A DNA stretch of 64,000 bases from the NCBI RefSeq assembly GCF_021018895.1, contig NC_079373.1, forward strand, positions 11,070,501 to 11,134,500, written 5' to 3'. Below are positions 47,901 to 60,782 of this stretch, one piece after another. This DNA comes from Seriola aureovittata (taxonomy: Eukaryota > Chordata > Actinopteri > Carangiformes > Carangidae). Numbering within the stretch: the first letter of the stretch is position 1; the number at the start of each line of letters is the position of its first letter. The translations under genes and the position numbers were made by a program. Under the pieces are notes generated by a model, which made no database searches, was not told the origin of the DNA, and worked only from the letters and a program-made list of their open reading frames with translations.

Positions 47901-50900
47901 TTTGATTTTGCACCGACATGATGAATATCATGCAGACAGCATCGCAAATATTCCCCAAATGGTAATTTATTTGGAGATAAAAACCCTCCAGTGCACACAC
48001 AAACAGAACAGAACCAAAGCAACCAGAAACTGGAGTCATGCAGGTGTTTGAAAACAACAGTGAAAAGTAATGGGTGTGGTGAAAAAAAAAAAAAAAAGAA
48101 AAGCTCTGGTAGCTGTCAGCTGACACATGGGTTAGGAGTGTCCTGCCAGAACAAGCTCACCAAATGCAAATATCATGGTCATGGGAGAAAACGCAGGCCC
48201 AGACGAGCCAGAGGGAAATACAGTTTAACGAAGTAGCACGATGCAACCACAGAGCTGAGACGCAGATAAATGAAGTGCACCTGAGGCATCCTGTGGTGTT
48301 GTAGAAGATGTCGGCCTCAGAGGGGGAGAGATTGACGTCCATAGAGTCTCCGCCTCCAGACAGAGGGATGAGGATCTTCTCAGTCAGCTCAGGCAGCGTC
48401 TCCCTGGCCAGTTTCTCCTTCAGATTGTCTTTGGATGAAAGGTTCCACAGGATACCTGCACACACACAACACCAGGGACATGTCAGCAAAACCAACATTT
48501 ATTCTTCATTTTCACCACTGCTTATAGACATTTTAACTTTAACCTTCTGATTTTATATTAAGCCCAGTTCAAAAACTTAAACGTATTATCTTTCTTGCCG
48601 TAATTACCAGACAGACATTAGAGTGTATCAATCTTCTCATCCAACTATTAACAAGAAAACAAATAATTTCCCAAAATGCTGAACTACTCATTTAAGGCTT
48701 AAACGAGGTGTAAAGCACTTGAACCTATAAATCACATCAAAACCTATAAGAAAAACTCAAAGGGCCACTCTGCATTATTTATCACCTCTTTCCCAAAGTT
48801 TCTTACTGGACACATGACATTGACATGAGTTTCTCAAAGATCCAATGGATATAAATCAAGGTGCAACAGCTCAAGGGAAACAGTGACAAGGCTTTCACTC
48901 ATAAAAGGGAGTGGCAGATACACTGTTGGTCCACAGGCCCAGACAACTCCCTCACACTCCCTCATCGTCTTCACACACCCTATGGAAAAGACAGCAGCTC
49001 CACCTCCTGCACTTTGTGTACTCAGACACACATGCCTAGAAGATCTCCACACCATGGAGCTGGGGTTGCAACATACATTTTTTTTTTTTCTGCTGAGAAC
49101 ATATAGTTGCGAAGAATGACCGCAGGCAGAAACAGAACTTACTTAGACTTGAACTGTGAATAGCCGACAGACATTAATGGCAGTTACCAGAGAAATTACA
49201 GCACACTGACTAAAACAAAGAACACCAATATACAGAAAACTGTTTGTGTCCATTCCTGCTTAATAAGACCAACCCAAACTATAATTTAGTTAGAGTAAAT
49301 ACTGACAATCTGGATTCTCTTTGTTACAGCTTACAGCTACACCTCCTGTTTATTTGGTGTAGAATAATATCAATTTCAAAGGCTATTGTTTGCTCAAAGG
49401 ATTTCAAGGACAACACTGCCAAGATCATGTTGCATCCAAACACTGTCTAATTTGCATTCATTTCTGCTTGAGGTTAAAGTCCAAACAAAGCAGTCTGAAA
49501 TTATCCGTGCTTGTTGTGTCATGTTTTTTATTTCTAATAACTGTGATCAGAGTTTTCTTACCTGTGATATTTTTGTGGAGCTCATCGTCTGTCTCCTTGA
49601 GCGCCTCGACCAGCTGTGGGATGCCGCCCTCCTCGATCAGGGCCACTTTGTTGTCCATATTCTCATAGATGAGATTGCGTGTGGCGCCAGTGGCATAACG
49701 CTGCACTTCCTGGTTGTCACTGTTGAACAGCTTCACCAGCTCCCCAATGCCCTTGAAGCGACGCACCTTGAGAAAAAACAATGTTCAGTTTAGGATTTGT
49801 GCATAAATTTTCATATATAATTGGTTTTTTTTTCTTATTTGGCTTGTACAGAAACTAAACGTGAGTATTCTCATAGATTAAAGCACCTATGGGGTAGAAT
49901 TTTTTATGTGATTATAAGATCTTTCAAAATATTCTAACTTTAAGTTTTTGTTTGTTGAAAAATTGTTAGCGTTTCAGGTTCATCCTAATCATCTCAATGT
50001 GGCTGGACTGGATGCGTGCTAAACTGCAGTAAGCAACAGTATTTCTTCATATGACTTCTAAGAGTTGCCAAATTCTGACATAAGGGCTTTAAAGGCTTTA
50101 ACGAAGTACGTTTATTTGCTTTTTTGCTCAAATTTAGATGAAAATATTCACAATCACTCTCAGGTCTGTATAGTAAATACTACCTTTGGCTAACTGTTCC
50201 CCCCTGTTTCCAGTCTCTAAGCTAACCAGCTGCTGGCTGTACATTCATACTTACCACACAGATATGAGATATGAAAATAAGAAAGTGAAAAAGTATTTTC
50301 CCAAAATGTCAAACCATTTTTTTTTAATAAAGAATCATCTGGATCTCTTTTCAGACAAATCATTACATAACTAATCTAAACCAACTCAGAGGAGTCTGCA
50401 TCCTCAGAGCTGAACATAACATCAACAAGCTAAACGCACTTCACACATCAGAGAAGTTTTAATCTCTACTGTATGTCTGCCATACGTCACCTATACAGGG
50501 CAGAGTGCAGATGATAAAAACAAAGCAATGTGTGGAGCAACTGGAGCAAACCAGTACAGGAGCAAAGCTGTCTCTAATTTATGTCACCAGAAATGGAGAA
50601 AAAGATTCTCATGAATCAAGTTTCTCAATAGAGATTGCAGAAAGGAAAGACTCGGGAATTAGAACCACAAATTTTAATCAGTTTGAAGTACCTCATTTTT
50701 GGCGTCGCTGTCATTGTAACACTCATGTTGAATGTAGGCGGCACCCAGGACCTGCAAATCATGGTCGGACTCCCTCAGGTGTTGCACTGCTGTGGACATG
50801 TCCAAGGAGTGGATCCTACCAAAGGAGCAAATTAACAAATTCAAGCACAGAATCTAAAACATGTAATTATGTCATTACCCCGCTGTTATGTATGGTAGCA

Positions 50901-53900
50901 CAAAATATGTCTTTTGGACGTTTGAATGAAAAGCAACCGAGGAGCCACAGTAATTGCAGTAATTATTCATAGATGATTTGTTTCTTCTCTGAGAAATTCA
51001 GCTTGTTGAGTTTCTTCCAAATCACACAGTGGTCTGCAAATCCGCTTGGCTAACCACGCACTGTGGATGTGTGAAATGTGAGGACTGAAACTAAGCTGCC
51101 ACACCCAAAACCAGTCCTGCCACTATAGGGCCACCTCCCAATCCACAGCTCTTAGGAAATACACTGTTCAGATCACACACTCCCTCTCTCTCGAGCCTCC
51201 TGGGTGACACATGGTAGTTGTGACACCACCATAAGGGTGCATTAAATTCACTTGACTGTCACTGAGAAAGCAACAAACTGAGTCACCAGAATGACAAGAG
51301 CTGTCATCTCTGTCATTGAGTATTATTACCTAATTGAATGATACATGTGGCATAAATTCCCTTGAAAAGACCACAATCAACAATGCATTAGTCTGTCTCT
51401 CAACAATTTCTGACTTCCCTACGTTGGCTCTCAACCTTGAATCCGTACATTTCTACTGATGACATTTACTTTAAAAATTATCACAAATATCGAGGTTCAT
51501 TTAAAAAAAGGTGTAATGGTTTCCTAAAACACCTCGGCAGAGCGGTTTCTAACAAACAAACTGAGTCACCAGAATGACCCCCCAAGTAAACAAAACATTT
51601 GTTGGGAACTATTTTCAGCAGCGGAACAGGACGTGGCTTTGGCTACACAGGCAGTGTTTGTTAGTAGGATCAATTCACTCGTGGTTCTTGGGAATTGATG
51701 ACAGTATGAAAAGGACAGAAAATGACAATACACACTGAAGATCTGTCAATAACAGTATGAGAACATGAAAGACACCCAGTGCATCAAATGAAAACATTTT
51801 CATTGTGAGTGTTCGCAGAAAAAGTGGATGAGCACGTGAGCTTCTCACCCGCTGAGGTTGCCCATGCTGATTCCAATCTCGTTCTGCCCGCCGTAGATGT
51901 CCATGCCCTTGCCGACACTATGCATGCTTTTGATTGACATGGCACGGGACAGGGTGCCCGGACGCTGCATAATTATGTTCCCCTGGGAAGCAGAGGAAAC
52001 TCCGGATGCTATGAACCCCCTATCCAATGTGTCTCCTCCTCTAACGTAGGAGCCCCCAGACACGGAGCCCATACTCATGCGGTTGTTTCGGTTTGTAATC
52101 CTGCTGATGGTGCGGTGGGCTGGGCCTTTGAAGGAATGTTGCTGGACGACCTCCACCTCTCCTCCTGTCATCCCTCCACTGCGGGAAAGAGTGCCACTAA
52201 GAGATCGGCGCATGGGATGCATGGGATGCGTACAGGTCATGTTGCCTCCTGCTTGCCTCATCTGGCTGGTGTAGCCATTGAGTGTGCCCTGGCGGTTGTA
52301 GGTGGCGTCCCGGTCGGATACCATGCTGCCAGCATCGCTGCCGTCAACCATCCATGGATTTACAGGCACTGTCTGCATCCGCATTGAATGCATGGAGAGG
52401 GTCTCTGGGTCCATTCGGCTCTGTTGCCTGCCGGCTTGGTAGTTGGACATGCGCATGTCTTCTCGGTAAACACCGCCACCAGTTCCACCGCCTCCAACAC
52501 TGATCCTGTGGAACTGGGCCAGGTCTGGGGCAGCAGACTGGCAGCTGAAGCCCGACCTCTGGGCTACTTGAGGACCCTATGGATGAAGAGAAAAGTAACC
52601 GTTACAATCAAATGTAAATATGTAAGAGTCGCTCATTGTGTTCCCAACAGTTTATGTGGATGAATTTGTTGTGAGTCACTGCACATCATCAACAACGGTT
52701 TCTAAATTTGATGAAAGTGAAGTAACCACCAAGACAGGAAACAGAGGTCATGGCCTCAGCACATTTTTTCATATTCATTTCCATTTCGCATATAAAAATA
52801 ATACTAATTTAGGAGTGAAGGGATTTATTATTGACTCAGATATAAAATATGACACATTGGACAGAAATCTACAGCGTCAAACATCTGTGGCAGAAACCCA
52901 GTGTCTTCCTGTTGAAACACTAAAATAGAGGAATGTAGAGGGTGGACCTGAAAACCCTGAGCTGATCTCATGACAGCTTACTGTGAAATACCACACATGC
53001 TGAGTCCTGGATGACCCACTGTGACACCAGCAGAGGGTCAGTGATGATGTTTCCATGATATGTGTGAATACATCGCTGAAACAGTGAGATAATGCCGTTG
53101 TACTCACCATTGTTCTAGAGCCTGAGTACATGTAGGACGACTTGGAGCTGAAACTTGGGTTATAGGTTTGATATTTCACTGCTGAAGAACCGCCGTAGTC
53201 TGAAATAAAGCAATAAAATAGAGTAACACATGATTACTGCATTTAATATCACATTTATAACAGTGATACAAGTGTAAAAACTTTCCTGTAAGACTAAAAA
53301 CTGATTTCAAATAATCTATTTAATGCATTTCAATGTCTTTATAGATACGTATAAAAATGGGAAAGTAGCTTGGCAGCACTTGTCAAACATACAGTGAACT
53401 GTAAAATCTGTCAAATCACATAAAAAATTGGAAGATTAAAATGTTTTTCCCCAGTAAAACTGCAGATGTCAGCTTGATAAAAAAGAAGACTAACAGGCAC
53501 TTAATTCTTTTCAAAGCCTCCTGACCTTCCAGTTGTACACTCTTAAAACTTGCAGCCAAACTAAAGTAACAAAAACAGAAGGTGCAAAAAAACAACAATT
53601 TTGAGTCTATATTGAGATACTTGTCGCTTATAAACACAAGCACTTCTAAGCCTGTGATTGCCGTTTTGCCTAATGTGCTATTTAGCCAAAACGTTAATTT
53701 ATCAGCTCTTCATGTGGATTTTAACAGCTGGAAATAAAAAGTGTATTAAGTGCTCTCCCGTTGCGCTTGAAATCTGTTTCCCCACATATCTGCGTGTCAT
53801 GTTTGAGCCACTCTGTTTATCTCCTGTTCTGTATGCAGTTTTGCTGGAATATGCACATTAGAGGTGTTACAACATATTAGCTATTTTTTGCAAGCAAGGA

Positions 53901-56738
53901 CTTTCCAAATGCCATTCTCCAGAAAGTTCCGCCTGACTCAGCGGCTGACTTGTGTTCCTTAAACGACAACTAAGACGTCAAGTGCGGACGGAAAATGTTA
54001 CGCCTTTTCTTTAGTTTTCCACCAATCAGGGACCTTTTTAGGGACCTTTTTATCCTTTTAAATTTTTAAATACATGAACACTGTTAACACCGTTTGTTGT
54101 GTGAGGTAATCATTGAGCTCTGCTACACACATAAATAATTTAGCATCAAGTCAGGCAACCTTTGTTGGTGTCTCTGCACCATTGTTTCATTCATTGTTAT
54201 TCAAATAAGTAACATGTAACTGAGACAGATGTTTTGTGAATGACCTACTCTAAACATGGAAAAATTATAAGTAACAAAAAAAGACATAGAGGTAAAATTA
54301 AATTCTTAACGATGATCAGCATGAATAAGATTCAGTGTGAATAGCTGGTGTCCTGTTGCACTGAGGACTGCAGGTTCCCAGTGAGCAAGAAAACGACCTG
54401 ACCCGTCGCCGGGTCTGACGTCTCCGGTTACCGTTCACTGGGAGAACAGTTTACATCTGACACACAAATGCATCAGTTTGTCTCCGTCAGCACAGCGAGC
54501 GCATAAATGTTCTACCCCCATTACAGATGAGAGCGACCTGACAGGTGAGCAGTGAGCATGATAAAAGGCATACAGCAAAAAGTTCACTACAGCAGGAGCT
54601 TTGAGCGGCAGCGGCAAATATCTGGGTCAACTGAAATTAGAATTCGTCAGTGACAAAACTATGAACCCTAGAAATGAATTTACTGTCAGAGTATTCTTCT
54701 GTTTTTCCAGGAATGAAGCAGTAATGCAAACAAACATTACACAACAGCCTACATCCATGCAGCGACTCCGCGATGCTGCTTTAATTCACATACAAACATA
54801 TCCTAGTTTAGTGTGTTAGTGTGACAACATTTGCACTAAATACAAAGTGCAGATGAGGCTGATGGGAATGCCATTAGGTTTTCAGGTATTTGGTCTTAAA
54901 TCAAAGTGCTGAACAAGATAAGTCTTAAACTTATGATGGCACTGGATGAAAAGTTCATCACTGAAGTCATTACACATCATGCAGAGGGAGGCAGAAATGT
55001 CTGCACTTCACAAAATAATTAAAGGACAAGTGTCAGGGGATCACCAGAGTCAGTAGGATTCATACTCTGCAGATCATTAATATCTGTGCAAAATTTCACA
55101 ACAATACATCAAACTGTTTTAAAGATATTTAAAGCCTGTAACTAAAAGTGCCAAGAAAAATCACAAAATGATTTTTGTGGCCATGTTTGTGTGTCCTGTA
55201 CATGTGTGTCTGTCTGTGAGCAGAGGGGAAGGTTTGCCAGCGCGCTTCATTTCTACAGGGCACGAACACACACCAAACCAGTTGGTACGGAGGAGGGTGA
55301 CTGACACATCCCCTTGGCCTCGCTCCAGCTCCAACCGTGGCAACGCCCTACACACCTGAGAGCCTCAGCCTTTACAACACACAGGAAACACACCCTGAAA
55401 AATCTTTTAGCGAGGAAACAACAACTTTTTTTCTTCCCCTGTTGTTTTTGAAAAATTTACTTTGATCACGCACACACACACTCTTTTCCACTCTCACTTT
55501 CTGCTGAGGCTTGTCCACCTATAAGCAACAATTAGTCATTCACATAAATGCGCAGTTGTTGCAGGATTTACATACAGTGGAGGAGGCGCTCGTCACAGAA
55601 TCCTGTTGTATTCCTCATGTGTGAACGATCATGCATTCATAATAAACTTCTCCACAGCCACAAACCAGACCACTGAAATCGCAGCATTCCCTGTCATTAA
55701 GAAATTTTCTCTTTTTCTTATACAGATTTCAAGAGAGGAGAGATATGACATGACAATGTTTTATGACTGTGTGCTTTCCCCCCAGCAAAGCCCAGGGCAA
55801 AGGACGGGCAGAGATAACAGTGGGAGCCGTAGTTTTTCATACATTGGGGTAATGTTCGACTGAAGAGTTTGACAAGTAGATTGTAGGTAAAAACAGGCAG
55901 TGACCTAGTTTGTGGACATGTTAAATGTCCCTCTGCATTCCAGCCTTTAAAAAAGGCACATACTGTGTGTTTTTCTGTTGAGGCAGGTAGTGTCGGAGCC
56001 TCGGGGAGAAATTTAAACTAGAAAGGTGAGAAAAAGATTCTTCTCAGAGGTCACATAAACAAGGCTCTGACTTCGAGCTGCTGGGTCTGCTCCCTGTACA
56101 TTGGTTCAACACTGTGAATTATGGGACATGAAGGAATGTCCTCCTGCATCAGGCAGCAGCAAGCAGAGGTGCACAAATTTTAGTCACCATGTTTCTAAAG
56201 CAACACAAGAGAAGCCTGCGTCCGTGTGTAGATCTACATTTGACGCTCTTTCGGCTTCTTAACCACATCAAAATCATCCGATGTGTGGAACCTTTACTTC
56301 CACCTGTGGGAGTCTCACCGCTGCTTACATAACAATCCCACCTCCACCCTGTCTGTGTGACAAGACGATGCAGACCAGACACTTTTGACAAGGTGACGTC
56401 TTTGAACAGACGCGACAGCAGCTGGTTCTCACGATGCTCACACATCTCCCAGGTATCTCCTGAACCCTCACCACTATAAGCCAAGTAAAGCCCTGAAACC
56501 CAACCCCACAGAGGGAGGCTTTCACCTTGGTCTGCTATCAGGGAAGTTCATGAAAGCAGCACTTGTTTGGGCCTGTTAAACATTAACCCTTTCTCTCACA
56601 TGAAGGTGCTCGACACACTGTAAGATCCCTGCTGCATGAGGCTTCGGCTCAGGTTCATCTGCTGCAAACCAGCAGAGCAGCTGAATGGACAAATTCCCTG
56701 ATGAGAAACAAATACATAGGAATGCAGCAGGGACATGC

Positions 56739-56799
<61 letters not shown>

Positions 56800-57798
56800 C
56801 AGGCGTATTAATGCATGTACATGCTTGAACTTGAAAGCAAAAGCTTCTCCACTGATCAGATTCATGCTGAGGAAAGCAGATTCAGGTTCCAGTAAAATAA
56901 ATGACACGAGAAAGAAACTTCTGATAATCTCCTGAGCTGAAATGACTAGGCAACTACGTAATCGATTAGTCAATCAACGGAAAATGTATTATTTATCCTT
57001 CAACTCTCTTGAAACTGGATTATGCGTTTGTTTTTTTTTTTTTTGTTTTTTTTTTTTAACAAGTCACTGGTTCCACTTCTTAAATGTGAAATATTTCTGG
57101 TTTTCTTATATATTGATATATAGTTAATGTTATTATACTATCTTAGCTGTAAATGAATGTCTGGTGTGAATCAATAAGATGAAACAATTTATAAAAATAC
57201 ACAGGATCGTGACAGTTGTTTCAGCTGGTGTCCAGTAGCTTATTTAATGTTCAACAATGTCGGTTTTTTATCAGTTACTTTGGGGCGAGGCCAAATGAAC
57301 CAGGGTTATAGCGCTGACTGGTCTGAAAAGAGCTCTGGCTCCACAGCTATAGGTGACCAACTATATTAGGCTTCAAACACAATAGCAGCACTACTGTCAC
57401 ACAATGCCACCTGCACCTGCGCGGTGGCTTTTTCCCTTTAATTCCCCCACTTGTCCACGCTGAGCCCAGATCAGGTCATAGCACTCAGTCATACGGAAAT
57501 GTCACAAAGCAGAAGACAAGTCCGCTGTAGTTCCTCATGAAAGTCAACTTGATGCTTGATGTTGTCGATGTTTACCTGACATGGCGTAGTGTGAGGCTGA
57601 TCCATTCTGCCGCGGAAGTGTGGGCTTCTCGGCCAGTCTCATCTGGACCTGCTGCTGGACGCGCCGCGCTCTGGACATCTCGTCCGACATGGAGCCCCCG
57701 TTCCCCAGCTGGATTTCAGACGGGAGCCCGTAGGTGGTGACCGAGGTGTTGGGCTGTAAGGCGGACAAAAACACGTTCTCTGAGGCCATGGTACTCAT
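43914..57798 (-). CDS. pkp3: Plakophilin-3, complete
   Basis: Armadillo-repeat protein of the p120-catenin family that links desmosomal cadherins and desmoplakin at epithelial junctions and also occurs in cytoplasmic RNA-protein particles (known). Coding exons in transcript order: 57798-57576, 53199-53108, 52576-51849, 50815-50692, 49766-49562, 48455-48281, 47735-47618, 47527-47363, 47262-47080, 46983-46830, 45890-45695, 45537-45450, 43955-43914. Total 2493 bp, 830 residues (human 797). N-terminal head, residues 1-347, carries the family box FLSALQP and a long Ser/Arg/Met/Gly-rich exon. The armadillo domain follows from about 348, with LQVLGAAYIQHECYND, NQEVQRYATGATRNLIY, GILWNLSS, ENAVCVLRNLSY, IGCFTPQS, AAGALQNITAGDKRWASVLSRVALEQE and the last repeat before KGFTRPDFADLTL. 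The first ATG (MSTMASENVF) was used; Met4 is an alternative. All introns are GT-AG. Position beside SIGIRR in opposite orientation matches mammals. Confidence 0.96.
44440..44471. repeat. (GT)n microsatellite
   Basis: Simple GT run in the last PKP3 intron. Confidence 0.95.
44591..44953. repeat. Fish dispersed repeat flanked by (CA)n runs
   Basis: CA run (44591-44619), then GTACTTCTGTCTTTGAGAGG, CATTATGCATTCCCTTGCC, ACCCTAACCCTAACCATC, AAACAGCCCTTTGAATG and CCGGCCAACATGTCCTCAC, ending in a long CA run (44856-44953). I recall this composite from many fish introns. The TAACCC units belong to it and do not mark a telomere. Confidence 0.7.
48590..48700 (-). repeat. Inverted partial copy of the SIGIRR-intron repeat
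   Basis: GTATCAATCTTCTCATCCAAC, then AAATAATTTCCCAAAATGCTGAA, corresponds to the reverse complement of the left end of 40976-41285. It lies in a PKP3 intron. Confidence 0.6.
50190..50330 (-). repeat. Second inverted partial copy of the SIGIRR-intron repeat
   Basis: CCTGTTTCCAGTCTCTAAGCTAACCAGCTGCTGGCTGTAC is a diverged reverse copy of the middle of 40976-41285 and is followed by TTTTCCCAAAATGTCAAAC, its left end. PKP3 intron. Confidence 0.6.
53027..53039 (+). promoter_or_regulatory. CTCF-like motif in a PKP3 intron
   Basis: CCAGCAGAGGGTC fits the CTCF core at nearly all positions, in the same orientation as the motif at 41788. It lies just beyond the donor side of exon 53199-53108. Confidence 0.35.
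53200..57575. other. First PKP3 intron (4.4 kb)
   Basis: No supported exon between the initiating exon and exon 53199-53108. It contains the long CA run at 56740-56799. Open frames here are short and match nothing I know. Confidence 0.6.
56740..56799. repeat. (CA)n microsatellite
   Basis: About 30 perfect CA units in the first PKP3 intron. Confidence 0.97.
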
Positions 57799-58130
57799 GG
57801 TGACAAGTTAAGAGGTGAGACGCCGGGAGAGAAAAAAGCGTCCGGACTGAACACGGGTTGTTTGCTTCGTGGCAGCCGAAAGTGTTTTGGAGAAAGTTGA
57901 GAACGGCTGAGCGCGAGCGGAGATTCACATTAGCAGGGGGTGGAGCCTCAGTGAGCCGAGACCACCTGACTCACAGGTGAGCTCAGACGCTGGTCTACCC
58001 TTGGATAAGAATCACACTGACTCACGCTAAACTTTTCTCACAGCTTCTTTCCTTTTTTCTTTTGTTAAGTTTTACTTTGATTTTTGTTTTTTTAAATAGG
58101 CTTCTTTGTTTGAATGTAACTACAGTTTTG
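57799..58130. promoter_or_regulatory. pkp3: PKP3 5' flank
   Basis: Sequence just upstream of the PKP3 start codon on the minus strand: the 5' UTR and presumably the core promoter. It is locally richer in CpG (GAGCGCGAGCGG-type stretches near 57.91 kb) than surrounding DNA. No TATA box is evident at a convincing distance. Confidence 0.4.
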
Positions 58131-58344
58131 TATGTGTATGTAAATGTAAAGTACATTTAAGTGTAAAAGTACATTTACTCAAGTAGGCTACTATACTATA
58201 CTGTATACTGAGATTCTAAACCATATCACAATAGAAAAATACTCCATTACAAATAAAAGTACTGGCTGAACAATATACTTAAAGTATAAGAACTCAGTAC
58301 AAAGTGATCCCATTCAGAATGCTATATGAATCACATATATTATT

Positions 58345-58388
<44 letters not shown>

Positions 58389-58398
58389 TTGTATTGTT

Positions 58399-58457
<59 letters not shown>

Positions 58458-59040
58458 AATGATGATGATTATTATTAGTAGTAGTAGTTGTAGCAGTAGC
58501 AGTAGTAGTAGTAGTAGTATTGGAATAATTATTTTTGTGTACATGTGAGCAGACTTGTGATGTTGTCATGGTAGAGATCATTTTAACAACTTATAGGCTA
58601 CTGTAGGGTAGCTTCATATATAAAGATTTATATTTTAAACAGTGATCATGTTTTATGTATAAAGTATTGATCTGAGAAGTAGCTAGCAGCTAGATCTGTG
58701 ACATAAAATATACAAATATTTCCATTTGAATTGTTGTGGAGTAGAAGTATAAAGTAGCATAAAGTGCAAGTACCTCGTCGTACTTATATACAGTACTTGA
58801 GTAAATGTTACTTTCCAACACTGATTTCATGCTTTTTATATTTACATTTATTAGACAGCTTCAGTCGCTAACTGTCTGTGTTTTTCCACAGTATAAGTAC
58901 TTTTACTTTTGATACTTTAGGTTCATTTAGCTGATAACACTTTCATACTTTTATTTAAATAACATTTTCAGGACAGGAGAGTTTTTATATTGCAGTATTG
59001 CTACTTTAACTTAAGTAAAGGATCTGCACACATCCTGCTT
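58130..59040. repeat. Teleost repeat rich in AAGTACTTTTACTT phrases
   Basis: Phrases such as GTAAAAGTACATTTACTCAAG, TACAGTACTTGAGTAAATG followed by TTACTTTCCAACACTG, and TAAGTACTTTTACTTTTGA recur with variations. I know them as a common dispersed element of fish genomes. The triplet repeat at 58341-58520 is embedded in it. Confidence 0.6.
58341..58520. repeat. Inverted triplet repeat (ATC)n / (GAT)n, then (TAG)n
   Basis: ATC units at 58341-58388 are followed, after a short spacer, by GAT units at 58399-58469, which are their reverse complement, and then TAG units to 58520. Either strand could fold into a long hairpin with a loop of about 10 bases. Confidence 0.93.
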
Positions 59041-59727
59041 GGAGATTATGTGTACCTATGTTATTTGAAAGTGGATCCTGTCTTTTGAAATGTGTTAAAA
59101 TATAATTTAATGTAGAAAATTTTTGATTTAATATTATATGCTTTCAACAGTAAGTGGATAATAATTATTTCCTATCATTATTCAAATACAAGCAAAGATC
59201 CATCTTATGACAGGGTTAAAGAGAAAGTGGCTTTGTGAACAAACCAGTTTAACCAGCTGTCAATCATTCAGTCCTGTCTAACAGCCATAGTCAGTGGAGT
59301 CATTCATTGATTAATTAACAGGGCTGAATGTGATAGGGTTGAGCTTTTTTATCTGAAGTTAAACATGAATAAACTGTAATTCATTACACCACATGTCATC
59401 CAGTGTCTTAGAAATATCAACATGTTACATATTGTTTAATTTTACATAAGCAGTTCATTTACATGTACTTGAGTGATGCATAGAGTCTGAAAAATCCACC
59501 CTGCTAATAAGGTAAATTAAGATTATTATTTAATTTTTCCCGCTGTGACTCACCACACACAGAAAACAGTCAACAGTCAGACACATTATGATGCAGCCCA
59601 GTGCAGCAATACGGGTTCAAAAACGGAAGTGGAGAGAGAGTCTGTAATTGTAACTGTGCACGATATTATCACGTGTATTATTAACACAATATTAATATTT
59701 GGTTCTTAAGATATATCATGGCTATGG

Positions 59728-59900
59728 GGCGTTGAGTGGCGCAGTGGGTTGAGCAGGCGCCCCATATGTAGAGGCTACAGTCCTCGCTGCAGTCGGCCCC
59801 GGTTCGAATCCCGCATCGGACGGCCCTTTACTGCCTGTCATTCCCCCTCTCTCTGCCTCCCCATTTGTCTCTCTCTACTGTGTTATCATAAAGGCATAAA
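59728..59900 (+). mobile_element. tRNA-derived SINE
   Basis: The head has a pol III A-box-like TGGCGCAGTGGGTTGAGCAGG and, about 50 bp later, a B box GGTTCGAATCCC. A pyrimidine-rich body (CATTCCCCCTCTCTCTGCC) and an A-rich end (AAGGCATAAAAAT) follow. The layout is that of a tRNA-derived SINE common in fish. Family not named. Confidence 0.85.
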
Positions 59901-60699
59901 AATATCATGGCTATCATCCATACTGGTACATCGCAACACCCCTAATATCTCATAAACCTTAGACTACTGGATGCAGCAGAGAAGACTTTCTCTTGCAAAT
60001 GAAGGTGATAATGAATGGAGGACTGTTAAAGGTGTGGCTCTTTTGAATCAGAGCCACACCTTACTTTTATCTGGCTTGTTTTATTTGAGCTTAGCAACTG
60101 TGAGTCATTGTAGCCAAAACAGAAAATGTGAGTGTTGTTACGTGTTTTATGGGGCATGTCTGTGGTTCCTACCTGTCTGGATACAGATTACAAGGTTCAA
60201 ATAAATCACAGTTGGAGGAGAATAAACATCTTTATCTGAATGGATCAAAGAATTACAAACATCTACTGATCACTTTGTTAGCTGCATTCCTGTCTGCCTT
60301 CCTTTGTTTAAATGCATTTGAGAAGAAAACCAAGAGATGAATCTCAGGTTATTGAATCAGCCAATAATTTCCCTCAAGGGAGGCTGAAATTTTAATTTCC
60401 CTGAAGCTGATCAAAGTCAATGGATTTACACTGAACCAGATGCAGCATGACATGTATGGAAATGTGACCTCCTTCCTCAGTTTGCTATGAAGACTTCAAC
60501 TTCAGTGTCTCAGCATATTTGTGAGTAGCAACAATCAATCAGCTTTTGCAAATTTCAGTAAAAACATAGAGACGCTCAGTGAGTCTGAGATGGTAACAAA
60601 TGTTCTCAGTGGAATTAATTTTACTTTATAATTCAAACAGAAATTAAATACATTCATCTGGAATAAATATCTCTGAGAAGGCCATAGATTTAGACTTAC

Positions 60700-60782
60700 C
60701 ATTACCATTGGGGCTGAGTTGATTGTGGATGTTCTCTCTGAAGTGGCGAACCTGCTCGTCTAACAAGGTGATCTGATCTGGT
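60700..60782 (-). CDS. Candidate isolated exon of unknown gene
   Basis: A perfect GTAAGT donor follows an open stretch encoding a coiled-coil-like peptide around ITLLDEQVRHFRENIHNQLS. Acceptors AATGACAG, ACCAG or ATCAG are possible. The other two frames contain stops. The donor is phase 1, which would fit PKP3 exon 53199-53108, so an alternative PKP3 N-terminus is conceivable, as is an exon of an unseen gene. I see no in-frame ATG. Its product is not recognised. Confidence 0.35.

Noticed and set aside
50505..50972. Plus-strand ORF of 155 codons
   Set aside because: Antisense to PKP3 exon 50815-50692, which has strong armadillo homology.
58294..58581. ORFs rich in His/Asp or Ile/Met
   Set aside because: Translations of the (ATC)/(GAT) triplet repeat.
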